DNA of 64,000 nt, from positions 7,750,001-7,814,000 of the forward strand of contig CM082594.2 in NCBI GenBank assembly GCA_040954595.2, in the 5' to 3' direction. A program made the translations under genes and the position numbers. The stretch is from Balanoglossus misakiensis (taxonomy: Eukaryota; Hemichordata). The notes under the pieces are model-generated. The model was not told the DNA's origin. It ran no database searches and saw only the letters and a program-made list of their open reading frames with translations. Of this stretch, positions 37,607-50,100 are shown piece after piece. How positions within the stretch are numbered: the first letter of the stretch is position 1; every line of letters begins with the position of its first letter.

Positions 37607-40203
37607 GATGATTGCTGAAGGATTTTGTCAAGGGTCGTCAATGTACACATTTGAACAGGAAATGCAATATTGCGCGTTTGTCTGTGTTTGTCAAACAGGA
37701 CTTTTTCAACGTTTATCAAAACGCATTCCACGAGAACCAAGGATTTAAAATTGCCCGAAATATGGTGGCCAGGTGTTGGCTTGAATTCTTTTGCCGAGGG
37801 GGGGGGGGGGTGACGTATCTTCAGCAGACCATTTTTTCAGACCGTGGTCTGTTCAGTGTTTTTTTTCATAAACTGACTAACCTCTCTTTGGCGGCGCTGT
37901 ACCAGTCACCCGCTTCGAAATGACGCCTTGTAAATCAGTGTCCTGGTCCAAAACGTTCCTTGTAGCAGCTGAAGTTTGAACTTTGCGTCGCCCAGTCCAT
38001 CTGCCCTGTCTCAATGAGTTCGTCTAGCCGGTGGAGAATTTTGGTCATTTGACCGCAATGTTCCCCTCGAGTCACTTTTGTGTTCTGGCGTATCCGTCTT
38101 GTCTCGGAGTACCTGTAACCTGGTCTCGGCACCAAAAACGTGGCGGCGGGGGGCCTTGTAGAAGCTCAGAGAACAGAACGAACCAAGACACGCGTTTCGT
38201 CAACACCAAGAACTCAACTCCTTCAAGAGTTCAAGACACTGACCACGTGCCCAAAGGGGCCGCGGTACAATCCAAATATGGAGAGTCATTGATTAGCAGG
38301 TGCACCTGATTTCTGGTAAAATGCAAATGACATGATTCACAGGTGCGCCAGATAGAAATTGGGAAGCATGCAAATTATACACCAACAATTGTACATGCAC
38401 TTGACTGTCCACATCTCTGACTAAGCAAAGCTATTACATTCTGCTCTGGTTCGATGTTAGTTTGTAGCATTTTAGGTTAATTATTCCTTGCGTTCGGTTA
38501 TATTGATGGCGCCATCTTGATTTGCTTGTGTGAATTTCGGAGGAAAATACACAAGATGGCTCAAGAGGGCGCAGTGCTGTTCGGCGGTTTAAAATCTTAG
38601 TCTTTCCATAGGCAAAATCCATGATATCTATAAAAACGTGACACTGTGAAGTTGCAGCTTTAGCATGTCCCTATTGTGATAAGAGGCTACGTGCGAAAAT
38701 GTCTCGGCGTGGCACGAACTGCAACGATTGACCGTCTTATTTGTAATACTTGGCATAGCCATCGCATCTCCCCTGCCAGTTTTTGTCCCAGTTACCCGAG
38801 ACGATAAAGATTGGTAATGATCCGAACAGATCGGCGTGTTGAAAAACAAACACGCGTCGTTTATTTTCCTGTACATGGCATGTGATACCTCACGTCTGCA
38901 GATGAATTTTACCCAACACGTGGTTAAATATAGCGGCTAAGTTTAGAACTATCAGCGTGACTGTCGGTTCTGGAAGTGTTGCTTATCTTGTACTGTGACA
39001 CCGCCCTGGTGATCGACGTCAATCCATACTCCAAATTCCTTCGCACTGCTGACTGCACTATCATAACAAGCGCGATCACGAGGTATTGAAGTCATCACCA
39101 GTTGGACTCCACGGCGATCAGCCAAGAAAAAAATCTGAATCCTTGTACAGGAGACATGATTTCCATACAATATAAGGCATTCCGCCAAATCGACACGTGT
39201 CAATGACACCATGTTTTGTTGACATGATTGCGCCCTCTATCGACTGCTATGAGCACCGAACGACATTTCCCCGCTGTATTATGTGCCTGTACCTCCCCGC
39301 ACAATCACAAAGGTTTTTGGCATCTAAACTGTGTCATTGCCGAGGCAGCAGTTTATCATCTTCCAGAAAGCTTGTTTCTTACTCCAATTCATTGCAACGA
39401 TTGTTTCTGGCTTGACAGTAAACCCATACAGAACAGTGTCGGGTAAAGGCCATCTAAGGTCACTTCTGGTTGACCGGTAAATGTATGTATTTTGACACAC
39501 AAACACAATACTCATATAGTCCCGATCATAGTTGACGTAAACAAGTGAACTAGTGCGTATTGAGGTGATTTAAGCTACAAAGCTTAGTGGCATGGCCTCT
39601 TTCCTTGAACTGAACCGGGATAAAGGAAATGTGATCCGCGGGGTGGGATAAGGAAGAGGAAACCGGCATAATTCGGGAATGGGTTGATTCACTACCGGGT
39701 CCCCTAATAAAATGCGGTTCAAGGAAAATACTATAGACGTCAGTGGTTGGTAATACATAAAATTTTATTCAAACAAAGTGTAGTGGGTAAAGAACATGAC
39801 AGATCTGAACATATATATCGTCTCTGGAATGCATATTCGGTCAGTTTGTAAAGCGCGCCTCCATAAACCCGAAGAATAACTTCATTGCATATCTGAGGAC
39901 ACGACCTACATTCTCGGTATCTCCGCGCCCTTTTTACGTACGCGTTGCCCATTCATTCATGAGTTAACGACGATGTGATTGGCTGGTGGGTGGGGGCGTG
40001 TCCCGCGGCCTGCCCAGTGAGTAATTTCCGTGCTCGTTTGATCAAACTCGTAAATTTATGACTTTTATCCATAAAAGGAATAATGAGTGAATCGAGTGCC
40101 GGCGCGGACAATAGGCCACGCCCCTCGTCGCCCCCTCTGTCGAAACACCGAATCGTGCGTTCGTGGTTTACGTGACTAGCTGATCTGAACTCGCCCGAAT
40201 TTC
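37607..40203. other. Intergenic region between the foldback element and C15orf48-like gene 1
   Basis: 2.6 kb, CpG-rich. It holds a 13-bp poly-G run at 37798-37810. An 86-codon minus-strand frame at 38952-39212 and a 92-codon plus-strand frame at 38031-38309 are not recognised. Nothing else is seen. Confidence 0.4.
37798..37810. repeat. poly-G homopolymer (13 bp)
   Basis: 13 G in a row just outside the foldback element. Confidence 0.95.
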
Positions 40204-40332
40204 TGACGTCACGCCGCACATTCCGCCGGCCGGCTTTCTTCCCACACGACAGTATAACATATACCGGTGAAAGTGAACAGACTGACAAGTCCAGCGTAGC
40301 CGCAGCAAGTACTCGATCTCCACTCCTGTAAG
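40204..40332 (+). promoter_or_regulatory. Promoter with perfect CRE and 5' UTR exon of C15orf48-like gene 1
   Basis: A full palindromic CRE, TGACGTCA, lies at 40204-40211, with a weak TATA-like stretch (AACATATA) near 40256. A non-coding first exon is inferred to end at CTGTAAG|GTAAGC (40332/40333) and to splice to the acceptor TTGACAG at 40714, 24 bp before the ATG. The paralog downstream has a matching donor context (CTTGTAAG|GTACGT). Confidence 0.5.
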
Positions 40333-40738
40333 GTAAGCGAAACACTCTTATAGTTATTTTTGTCTACGTACTCACATATAATGAATGTGGACGTGCATTT
40401 CTGCATCGAGATTGGCCTATCCTACTTCATACATGTACACCGATATTTCGCAATTACTTCTCCCTTTTTTCCCAATTGTCCACGTGGGTAACCCGGCAGC
40501 TGATAAATTATTTCGATCGCACGTAACACTCGTATCAGTACTTCCACGTTGAGAAATTAACGTTTTTACAATCAAATATATGTATGTAATCATGTGATCT
40601 GGAACCAGACATTGTCGCCATTAGCTTAATGATTAAACATGACTTTTGTTAAAGAACATTTTGAAAAAAAAAATCAGTCGACATAGGACGTTTCCGCCTT
40701 TGTTCTTTTGACAGAAAACCCGACGAAATCACTTCAAA

Positions 40739-43700
40739 ATGAGTTTTGGTCTGAGAGCCTTGAAGAAACACTATGAGGTAACGTATGAATTCTCAGTAGG
40801 GTTTTTAATGTGCCAACGCGGCAGCTCCATTAAAAATGGCAACACTAGTACAAAGTCTACACGTTCAACTCTGCCCGTAGAAACAATATACATATAGTAT
40901 GTCAGTTTCAAACACGCCAAGTCCTGCGTACGACCTTTGTTTGAAATCCGCAGTCTGCCGGCGTTTCACACAGTTAGCCGGTATTACAACGCCCAGCCGG
41001 CCACACATGTGGCTATTATTATCACACCAGGTGATGAAATTTCGTTAGTTATTCAAATTCTAGTTATTGCCAAATTCATATGTTTTAAACGATCCAAATA
41101 CCCCCCCCCCCCCGGTTTGTCCTCGCCACCGACTTGGACTCACTGTCACGTGGTAGCCCCAACGCTGGCGGGAACTCGCAACAAAATATCCTGACAGTTC
41201 CAAGAAAAAGGCATCACCCAATCAGCTATCGCCACGCAATTCAATTCATCATCTCAAACAGCATCCCCAATATGATTACTCCTCCATATTGAATAAACTC
41301 ATCTTTTACGTACACGACCATTTCCATTCCAAATTCCATTCAGTTGATATATACGTCACAAGTTACATTTTTGCACCGCGAGTTTTACATGAAGACGTGA
41401 CGGTGATATTAAGATATATGTTAGTGTCACATCCGTCCTTGGTCGCAAGAAGCAATCATGAATGTTTAATAAGCTTTTAGAAATATAATAAATGTAGCCA
41501 TTGGATAGCTGGGAGTGATTGTATGTAGACGTCATAGCTTCTGAATGGAATGGATATATTCCTGATTTATAAGTTGACGACATTCCTAGAATGTCAAGGT
41601 CATAGGAAGTATTTGTTTATCTGCAATCGAGGACAACAAATGATGCGGCATGTTAACTGATAACGCTGAGATGCATTTCTTTTACGCGCGCGCGCTTCTC
41701 ACGTGCGCTGCGTCGCGCGCAATAAAATACATGTTTTAAGAAGACGCGCCTATTTATTTTGAGAATTATATTATTACATATGCCACTGTCATGAGGACAT
41801 GTTATGACTGCTTCGGGTATACAAAAATAGACTTTCTAAAAATAGCAAATTCTTACGTCACCATGCATTGCCTCAATTATCAGTGTCCCGAGCATGCGTA
41901 TTCACATGTGTAGCTATGCAGACAATAGACTGTAACATTGGCGATAAAAACCGTGGAATTTTCGAGTCACAAGTCGCTTTGAATTCACTGTACATACTTG
42001 CAAGACCTGTGTCTTAGCAGCGAAGAAAACCCATTGTATGTTTTGCGTTGGCAGCAATTGTTTGGGCGCGAGAACGATATTGTACATAAACCGCGATGAA
42101 TAAAAGTCGCTTCCATCGCTTAGCAACAGGCAGGCGTTATTGCTAGGCTTCGATACAAGAAAAATCCAATCTAACTCAAAGTACTAAAGCTTGTTTTCTT
42201 GTCGTCAATGTGACCGTGATCAGAGTAAATTAATCATGAAGTGATGACGTAGGTGTCAGCGGGCACGGATGGCGACGATCAACAAATACGCAAATCCACT
42301 TAAGAGGTCAGAAACATGAATATTCCAGAGTGAACTGACGTTCCCATGGAAACCCGACAATGTAATTAGCCTTCGGTGTTGAAACGAACACCTACAATTA
42401 CTACCGACCCACCTTTGTGGATCGATATGTCTGTAGTGTGTCTGCTGCGTTATTAGTACAGCTATTTCAAGCCCTTTTGCGGATCAGTTTGTTTTTGTGC
42501 TGTCGTTCGATTCAGTCTCATGTGTCTGTCAGTCTATCTGTCTGCCAACGTGTCTTGTTATCCGCATATCTGTCGTCAAGCACAACCGACGTCAGCCTCG
42601 CTCTAAAACCCACTGGATAAAGAATTTAAAGATCTTTTTCGATTCCAGTTAATGGGATTAAAGGCTACATACACAATCTAGTAGCATCACATTTAGCATT
42701 TAGCACCGAATTGATCCTCTGAACAGTGTTGACGTACAAGAAAAAAATCCCATCGACATGAAATTGTCGTCCGCTCGACTGTTCTTTTTTGACGGCGACA
42801 CAACAGTAGTGACGTGTCAAGAACGCCAAATATGTGTGGCATGAAGACCTTGTGTGACAAACTTGACGTTCATATAGGATAGGCCTTCGCGCGCTTTGTT
42901 TTACGATAGGTCGTAAACCTTTCATTGAACTATGACGCACGACCTTAAACCTAAAATAGCCAAGTTCTCTTCTGTCTTTGTGATTAACGCGTATTTGTAA
43001 TTCTACTGGGTTACAACGGTATCTAGATGAAACCAGTCGCTTGGGAAATGTCAGTGTAATTAACAGGGAAACGGTATCAAAAATTCGCCTTATTTAGTTC
43101 CCGACGTCACGAATTGTTATTTTGACCCAACCCACGCACGTGCGCCGTATGGGATTGCGAGATCACCACACGTCAGATGGGCTGTGAAACGTGGATCTAG
43201 ATTTTTTACGCGCCAAACTGCCGGTGAGATATCAGACTTCCGGTTTAAGGACAATCCGCCTACGCGTTTCTGTGCCAGCCGGCGGGAAAAAGCACGAAGC
43301 GCGTGGTCCGGTATTGCGCGTCTATAAATGACCACATAATCAACTGACAATCCGGCCGGGTAATAGGATAACTAGGTCCAAGAGACGATTATCATTTGTT
43401 GTGGAAAGGTCTGATGTCGAATCATCGTTGTCATGCAAAACACACGAAACAAAAGAGATAAATTTGGAACAATAAATGCGTACGTGCAGAAATTCTCGTC
43501 ATCTTCAGCTAACCGTGAGAGCGCGTATTTTTTATAGGCGTGACGAATTACCCCGTGACGCGTTTCACACCTACGGTAATTTCAATTATTGAACAGTTGC
43601 CGGGTAGTGTTGTTCGGAATATACACAGTCACGATCCGGGTTGAACGGAATTGGAGCGTGAAAAAGTGTTGTTCAAATTGATGTATATTGTATTGTTACA

Positions 43701-46700
43701 TATCACTCTAAAAATAAACAGTTTAATATTTTTCCCAAACAAAATTCCAAAAGGTTTCCAATTCCCCGGAGTACCAGTACCGTCAGCAAAACGTAATTGA
43801 ACACGCTCATCGATGAGTTGAAATTAACTCGAAACAAATTTCACATCGCCCAAATTATGGGTGTCGTCTATGATGCGTCAGTTTCTCAACGTCATCAAAT
43901 ACCGCCCGGCCTTCGACCACAGCACGCGACAAGTTGGGACTCTTTTCTGATATTTTGGCATTTCATTAAAGGCATGGAAAATGGATTTCGAAAGCACGCA
44001 TCCGTCATAAAAAAACACGATGTACTCGTTTCCGCTATTAAAAATAGACTATATCTTTTTTCGGTCGCATGACTTTCTATAAATACCACTGAATCTTCGT
44101 CTTCTCGTGCGTATCTAAATAACTATAAGAGCGATTTACTCTGGCGATGAGCGTGTTAGGTCGGGAACTAACATTCTTTACCATTACCCCCGAAGTCGGT
44201 GTTTGCGTTTTCTGAGTGATCATTAAAAATGACGACAGCTGGAGAAGTTTTAATGGCAAACTTTAATGACGTTTAAAGTATTTCAAGCGTCCAGTTTGTA
44301 TTAAGGAACGTACGATACGCGATATAATAGCGCATGGATTTTTGTACAAGTATTTTGGCGTCAGATTTGATTAGTGGTGATTGATAAGGAGTTGTGGTAT
44401 TTGGCGAATATTTTGTCTTATGTTACACTGAAGGCACGCAATCTGAAGACGTGGATTTTCATGTGCCTATAAACGAAGCAAATGTGTTCATACCCATCGA
44501 GATTGATTCTGTTCGAGTTTCACCTCAGTTAATTAGGGCGCCTCGGTTTATGTTTTATGGGTGATTTTAACAATGCCCAGTTCAAACTTCAGTTTGCCGC
44601 AGTATTGTTCTTTGACCCAAGCGAACATCGCCAATATTAAACTAAGTTGGAATCAATAAAAACAAGTACTAAGGTTTTATATTAAAGCCAAACTACCAGT
44701 TCACATTGTTCGACAATCGACCTTTGTAACAAAAAGGTGTCGTTCTAAATTCTGCAAGCCCCCGGTGTAGTGCGTGGGCTTAATTGTTTTGGCGGTGGGC
44801 CAAATCGTGAAACTTCTGCGGATCGGCATGGCTGACTTTGTGCTATCGACGTGGTATTTCTGGAACCGTTCCAAACACACGCAAGGATCATGTGCCCGCA
44901 GATTGTTGTGTGTGCCGTAAAAGGATCTGCCTTAACGACGTCAGGGCCTTGTCGTAAAAACGCGGTCTTTTGTCGCAGAGTGGCCGGGCCAGAGGATGAT
45001 TTTTCTCTTTCTTGTTCTGGATTCTAAAACTCTTTATTCGCTCTGTTGGTTATACAAACACGGTATCTGACTTACAGTCGACAAAACATCTTGACAATTT
45101 ATAGTCTCGGTTACCCAGAGCCCTCTGCTTCTTCCGTTAGGCACTCCAGAAAGAGGGTCTGGGGAAACCCGGTAGACAAACCGTCAGGCGGAATCGGGAC
45201 AGCTGCGATGCATGACGGGAGATTAATATTCGATACGATATTATGATATGTCGATATTAGAAAACTATTTACCGAACTTCTCTCTCTCTTTTCAATTTGT
45301 ATACAGTTTTAGCAGGTCTAGCACTTCTCAGCATGTTTTCTTTATCGTATGTCATACATGTCGGCCGTGAGTTCGCGCGCAGGACGTCGCCATTTTGGAA
45401 TATTAATCTCCCGTCATGCATCGCAGCTGTCCCGATTCCGCCTGACGGTTTGTCTACCGGGTTTCCCCAGACCCTCTTTCTGGAGTGCCTAACGGAAGAA
45501 GCAGAGGGCTCTGGGTAACCGAGACTAGACAATTTACTGAACTGCGTATTGAAAACTATACACCCCTTTGACGGTAACTTGGACGGTGTACAATGTTACA
45601 AGTGGCCAAGAAAATTAATTAACTCGAGCATTGACAGTTCATATTTTACCCGACACTCGTGCACGGAAAGTAGATCGGGCACGAAGCCCTGGTACCATCG
45701 TATGCTCATTAATTTTTCTGAAAGTATCGTGAGGGTTTGTTAACAGCAATTAAATTGGTCCCTGAAGTAAAATACGGTTGTCAGTGTGTTCAGATTACTG
45801 AAAATTTCTCAACCACATGGTTGTTGAAACGTTGAAATAAAGACTGCGTTTATCAAAATTACCCACTTACAGACAAAATACCGCAAACCCATTCCCCTTT
45901 AGTTGCCTTCTGTAATTGAGTAAAATGTGTGCAATAATTTGATTACCGGGTGTCGTGGTAACGTGGATGCAATTGCACAGAAACAGTGCCTCAAACGTTT
46001 TGTGTCGTGACGCGAAAAAACGTAGGTTAATTTCCTCCGATTCACGGGGCTGCTTTCCGCCATGCCTTTCGAAGGTCGGAGGTCAAATCATCAGCCTGCT
46101 GCGCGGGAACGCTACACCAATTTCAGACGGCGGCAGATTGACCTCATCAACCTAAAATGCGAACAAAATTCTACAAACGAACGAATACAATTTCAATCAA
46201 TACCTACCGATTACATTCATAAGACTCTCAGCTTGCCTAATAGATCTGCAAGGGCAAATTCTGTATTAGGTTTTCCTAATTTTAGTTTCGTCAAGATCAA
46301 TATACATTCCGCCATATTTTAATCAGAATTTGACTTTTATTCTTTCAAAGGCATCTGCTCTGAATATTATGAATCATGGGTCCGCTAAAACTTTCTAAAA
46401 TGCGCCATTAATTAAACATTTCCCTTTCCTTTTTTTCTGTTTCAGTTGACTCCCTTGGTGTCACTCATCGGCGGTGTCTGTGTTATGGCGGGAAGCTATG
46501 TCGTTTATGCACTCGCGACCAAATCAGACGTTGTGTAAGTGTTCTATTTTGCCCTTGTTTTTCGTTTTCTCGAATTCTGTTGTTTCCACCCTGGCAAAAT
46601 TTGTGATAGTGACCATTATTGTTTATACATGAAGTCAGACCATAACCAAAATTGTAAAAAGGCGGAAAATGTAACCCGCAGACGACACTATGTTTATTCA

Positions 46701-47195
46701 GCCTTGCGACAGTCTGCATGACGTATAGTAGTCCTTCTGGCGGGAAAACATTCCCCCATCGATTCGAAGTGAAGGTCGTTCAAAATTTGTGATGAATATT
46801 CTAATTTTTTTATTCTACAGCGTGCGAAAGGGTTCAAACCCCTTCCCCTGGGATAATGTCGACTCATCGAAAGCACAGAAGGTATGTGTCCAACTTATAG
46901 AATCTCTAACACATTTTCGCTCGATTTGACACTGCTGTTTGTCGTCCATTAATCATGCGGTCGCCATCTTGGAATCAACAATGATGATGAATCGAAAGCG
47001 AAAGTTAAAACTATAGAGCTAGTCCGACGTTCACTAAGCAAAGCGAAACCAGAGGCTCAACAATGAAACAAACGAAGCACTATTAAACAAAATTGCATTT
47101 CTTTCCCTTTCCAGCTCATCTCAGTAAACCAAAAATGGACCGCGATGCCAGAACTCGAGAAACTCCGACGCGAGATTCGATCGCCAAGTGCATAA
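40739..47195 (+). CDS. C15orf48/NMES1-like (NDUFA4 family) mitochondrial protein, copy 1
   Basis: Four exons: 40739-40777, 46446-46534, 46821-46881, 47115-47195, in phase, 89 residues (human C15orf48 83). The family (NDUFA4, NDUFA4L2, C15orf48) codes small single-pass subunits bound to cytochrome c oxidase in the inner mitochondrial membrane; in vertebrates C15orf48 can replace NDUFA4 and dampen complex IV. Seen here: a basic N-terminus (MSFGLRALKKHYE), a membrane segment at about 14-37 starting LTPLVSLIGG, then NPFPW and KAQKLISVNQKW. The QKLI.(V/I)NQ.W block matches C15orf48, not NDUFA4 (YKFYSVN). The first intron is 5.7 kb and holds the 130-bp-TIR element. No clear AATAAA lies within 1 kb of the stop. 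Confidence 0.85.
41101..41113. repeat. poly-C homopolymer (13 bp)
   Basis: 13 C in a row, followed by GG. Confidence 0.95.
45102..45527. mobile_element. Young MITE-like element with perfect 130-bp terminal inverted repeats
   Basis: Positions 45102-45231 and 45398-45527 are exact reverse complements over 130 bp (tips TAGTCTCGGTTACCC). The core is 166 bp. The element is bounded by a 9-bp direct repeat GACAATTTA (45093-45101 and 45528-45536). Long TIRs with a 9-bp duplication fit a Mutator-like (MULE) non-autonomous element. Perfect identity of the arms means a recent insertion or recent copying of one arm. Mirror-image open frames on both strands come only from the repeat. It carries no transposase. 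Confidence 0.88.
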
Positions 47196-50100
47196 AAGCA
47201 AGAACTGAAGCACTACACTTTGTTACACCAAGCATTATCGCGTTTTGTTCCAGTATGACATTTATTATCACAAAGTCATGGCTTATTTTTTTCAACAAAT
47301 TAGTTTGACAAGACGTTGGGCATTTCCCAAGTTATGGAAAGATTTATCTGTTACCTTTACACACGCAAAGTATAGGCGGGTCGGTGGTCTGTACATAAGG
47401 TGCAAATTAATTTGGCATGCAGGAAAACGGTCTTTAAGTTTGTAAATTGACATATAATCAAAATGAGAGGGAATGAGAGTGTATAATGACGTATCCATGG
47501 TAACTATCGGTTTGGTTGGCCAAAAGACGAATTAAGAAGAGAGATGTAGTGTTATATTTACATATATTTACATCTTTTCTTTTTAAGAAAAAACTGACGC
47601 TTTAATCAGAATTTTAACTTTTTACCTCAAACTACGCTAAGAAACTCTGAGGCGTGGTCGCATGTGCGGCAGAGCGGGCGGGGAAGATGTATACCCGTTG
47701 GAGAACAAAAAAAAACATCTATCATGGATTACAAAAGCCAGCTCTCCCCTTATGACTGATACTACATCCGGGGTATTATCCCTGCGAGACGTCCACTGTC
47801 GCATGTCACCGAACAGCACGATATCAAGCAAATCTGACGAAATTAAAAGGCATTCTTGACTGCAAATGACACACTTAGCAGCTTGACGCCTCTTGGGACA
47901 CTTCTGTTTCCACGGCAACTGATTTAGTTCCCGAGAACGCGTCGAGGTAGTTCATGAATACTTATGGAAGCCGGGTACACCTTCTCTATCCCCCTTACTG
48001 CTGAACATTCCCACGTTCGTCAGCAACTCTCGGAATTTTAATTCCCAGACGTCCAAACAGCTAATCGGAAGTGTGACCTCATCAAGACGCCATATAAATA
48101 CTAATTAGTGTGTTTTTCAGGACAAATTTAGCCGCACTGTATACGAGAGTTGAATACAAACCTAATATTCATGACTCTCGTACGGCTGGCCGGATATTGC
48201 AGTGCCTCAGTGTATAAGGAAAGGGAAGCAATAATTCCGTGGAATTTAAGTGACTTGATTTCCCCGAAAACACACTCAACCAAGTTATTAAGCCGCTCGC
48301 CCACAGAGCTTGAAACGTGAGACGAAAACAAAAAAGCTAAAATCACAGTATACATGACAGAAACCACTGTGTCAGTGACCAAACTTAGATTCTGACCGAT
48401 CTTCGCTGCACACATCACATGCGCCTCTAAGTGCTACAGATGACGAACTTGACCTTTTATTGACTCGCGAATGTCGATTTACTTCTTGTATGAATGAAAC
48501 TTTGAGTTTTATTTTAATTTTTTGAAAGACTACACAATGGAAAATTGTATAAAATATATGCAAGGTTGAATTTACATGAGATAATCATGTATAATAATTT
48601 ATTATAATAATATAAATATTCATGAGAATGTTACGTATGCCATGTACTAAAAATTATTAAAAATCCAATAATGTTGTCTTATTTTAACTTTTAGTTTCTG
48701 TGTTATGGATTAATTACAAGTGATAGTCAATAAAGGATCCCTTGGTTATATACAGAATATGCGATTACTGTGGTGTTTAGCCATGTCAGCTAACAATCAG
48801 CACGCTATTTGTATCGTAAAGATGGCCAATTTCATGAGTTTCTGCTATGGTTTCTGATTACTCTATTGCCAAACAGCATTCTGCACTATTTTCTGTGAAA
48901 TTTCTGAAATCCGTGTACATGATCTGTTGCTGTAAGGTCACAGGTCACAAAGCTTAAGTCACAGTGTTTGGCAAAAGACGTATTGTGTTGAAACCTTGTC
49001 GACACTTCAACGTGCATGTAAACAGGCAACACTGAAAAACGCCCTAAAACACTGCCAGAACGCGGATGATAAATGGGATATTGATGACACCGTGCATGGC
49101 GGAGATTTCAGCCGCATCTCGCTGGCGACAGGCACGAAGCCGACCCTGTTTGTGCTCGAACCCTTCAAATGAAGCAAGCTTTTGAAGTGCGTGGAATTAA
49201 GAAAGGGAATATTCTTAACTCGACCTCTTGACGTTTTAATACTATTCGCAAAGTCTCGCGGGAGACGGTCAAAAGTTTAGGCTACTGATTAGAGTGCCTG
49301 AACATGTCAGTTGTTCAAGAAAGTGCAGAAGAAAAGAGAGTCTCCATCACCAGACAAAATGTAAATAGAAAAGTAAAGGTTGATAGAGCGGCGGGTCAGA
49401 CCGCGCCAACAAAATCCTCTGGGTGTACATGTACAGCCTATACACGAACATACCAGGTGCAAATGACAGCCTCCTTTCTACAGCTATAGAAGCAAAGTCG
49501 ACCCCGTGAAGCGCCCTTCCTCATAAAATCGTAAAAAAAACACTGCAGCTCATCAATTAGATCGGTTAATAAATTCTAAACACGGATCTAGCTTATTCGC
49601 CTACCTTTTGACATTTTGGACGTTTCTTTTCATGGATTGCGCAGTCTCCCTTATCTGACCTGTAAAGTGGGTCGAGTTCCTTGTTTTTTTCAACTCAAAA
49701 TATCGCTGAGCACTCGACACTTTTATTGACCCATAGTTTCTTCGTTATTTACTTGACATAATTATTTACAACCATATGTCCCACATTGTCCGATTTTGGA
49801 ATTTACCACCATGCACCAGTACATCTAGTCACAGTTCGATAAGTACATTCGGGGGTAGTGCGCAGGCGTGAAACGATGCCAAATTTTGGCAACACCACAT
49901 CGACTCACATAGCAACCGCATCACAGTTTTAAAATCGGTTATGATAAATTTGTGGCAACATCGTTTCGATGCGCTACTAAGCCAACCCACGCGACCAGCA
50001 TGCCATGAATATAAAATGACGAATTTCGAGTGACGTCATTGGGTGTAAACTCACGATTTTATCGTCGTCTTCATATCCGTTTTGAGTTGCGACTATATCG

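Larger units (their letters stand above)
40778..46445 (+). other. First coding intron of C15orf48-like gene 1
   Basis: 5.7 kb, CpG-rich. It contains the poly-C run at 41101-41113 and the 426-bp inverted-repeat element at 45102-45527. The GC-rich 77-codon minus-strand frame at 43117-43350 is not recognised. No further feature is seen. Confidence 0.5.

Noticed and set aside
38952-39212. 86-codon minus-strand frame (LADRRGVQLVMTSIPRDR...)
   Set aside because: It looks somewhat protein-like but has no recognised family, no splice context and no conservation test available.
39953-40345. 130-codon minus-strand frame
   Set aside because: It covers the CRE promoter and 5' UTR of C15orf48-like gene 1; CpG-rich DNA with few stops explains it.
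45046-45532. Two open frames on opposite strands with the same protein sequence
   Set aside because: They are the two arms of the 130-bp inverted repeat, not a gene family.
49021-49170. 51-codon stop-free plus-strand stretch after an ACAG
   Set aside because: A stop-free run of this length occurs by chance about one time in ten per start; it has a poor pyrimidine tract, no partner exon and no known protein end.
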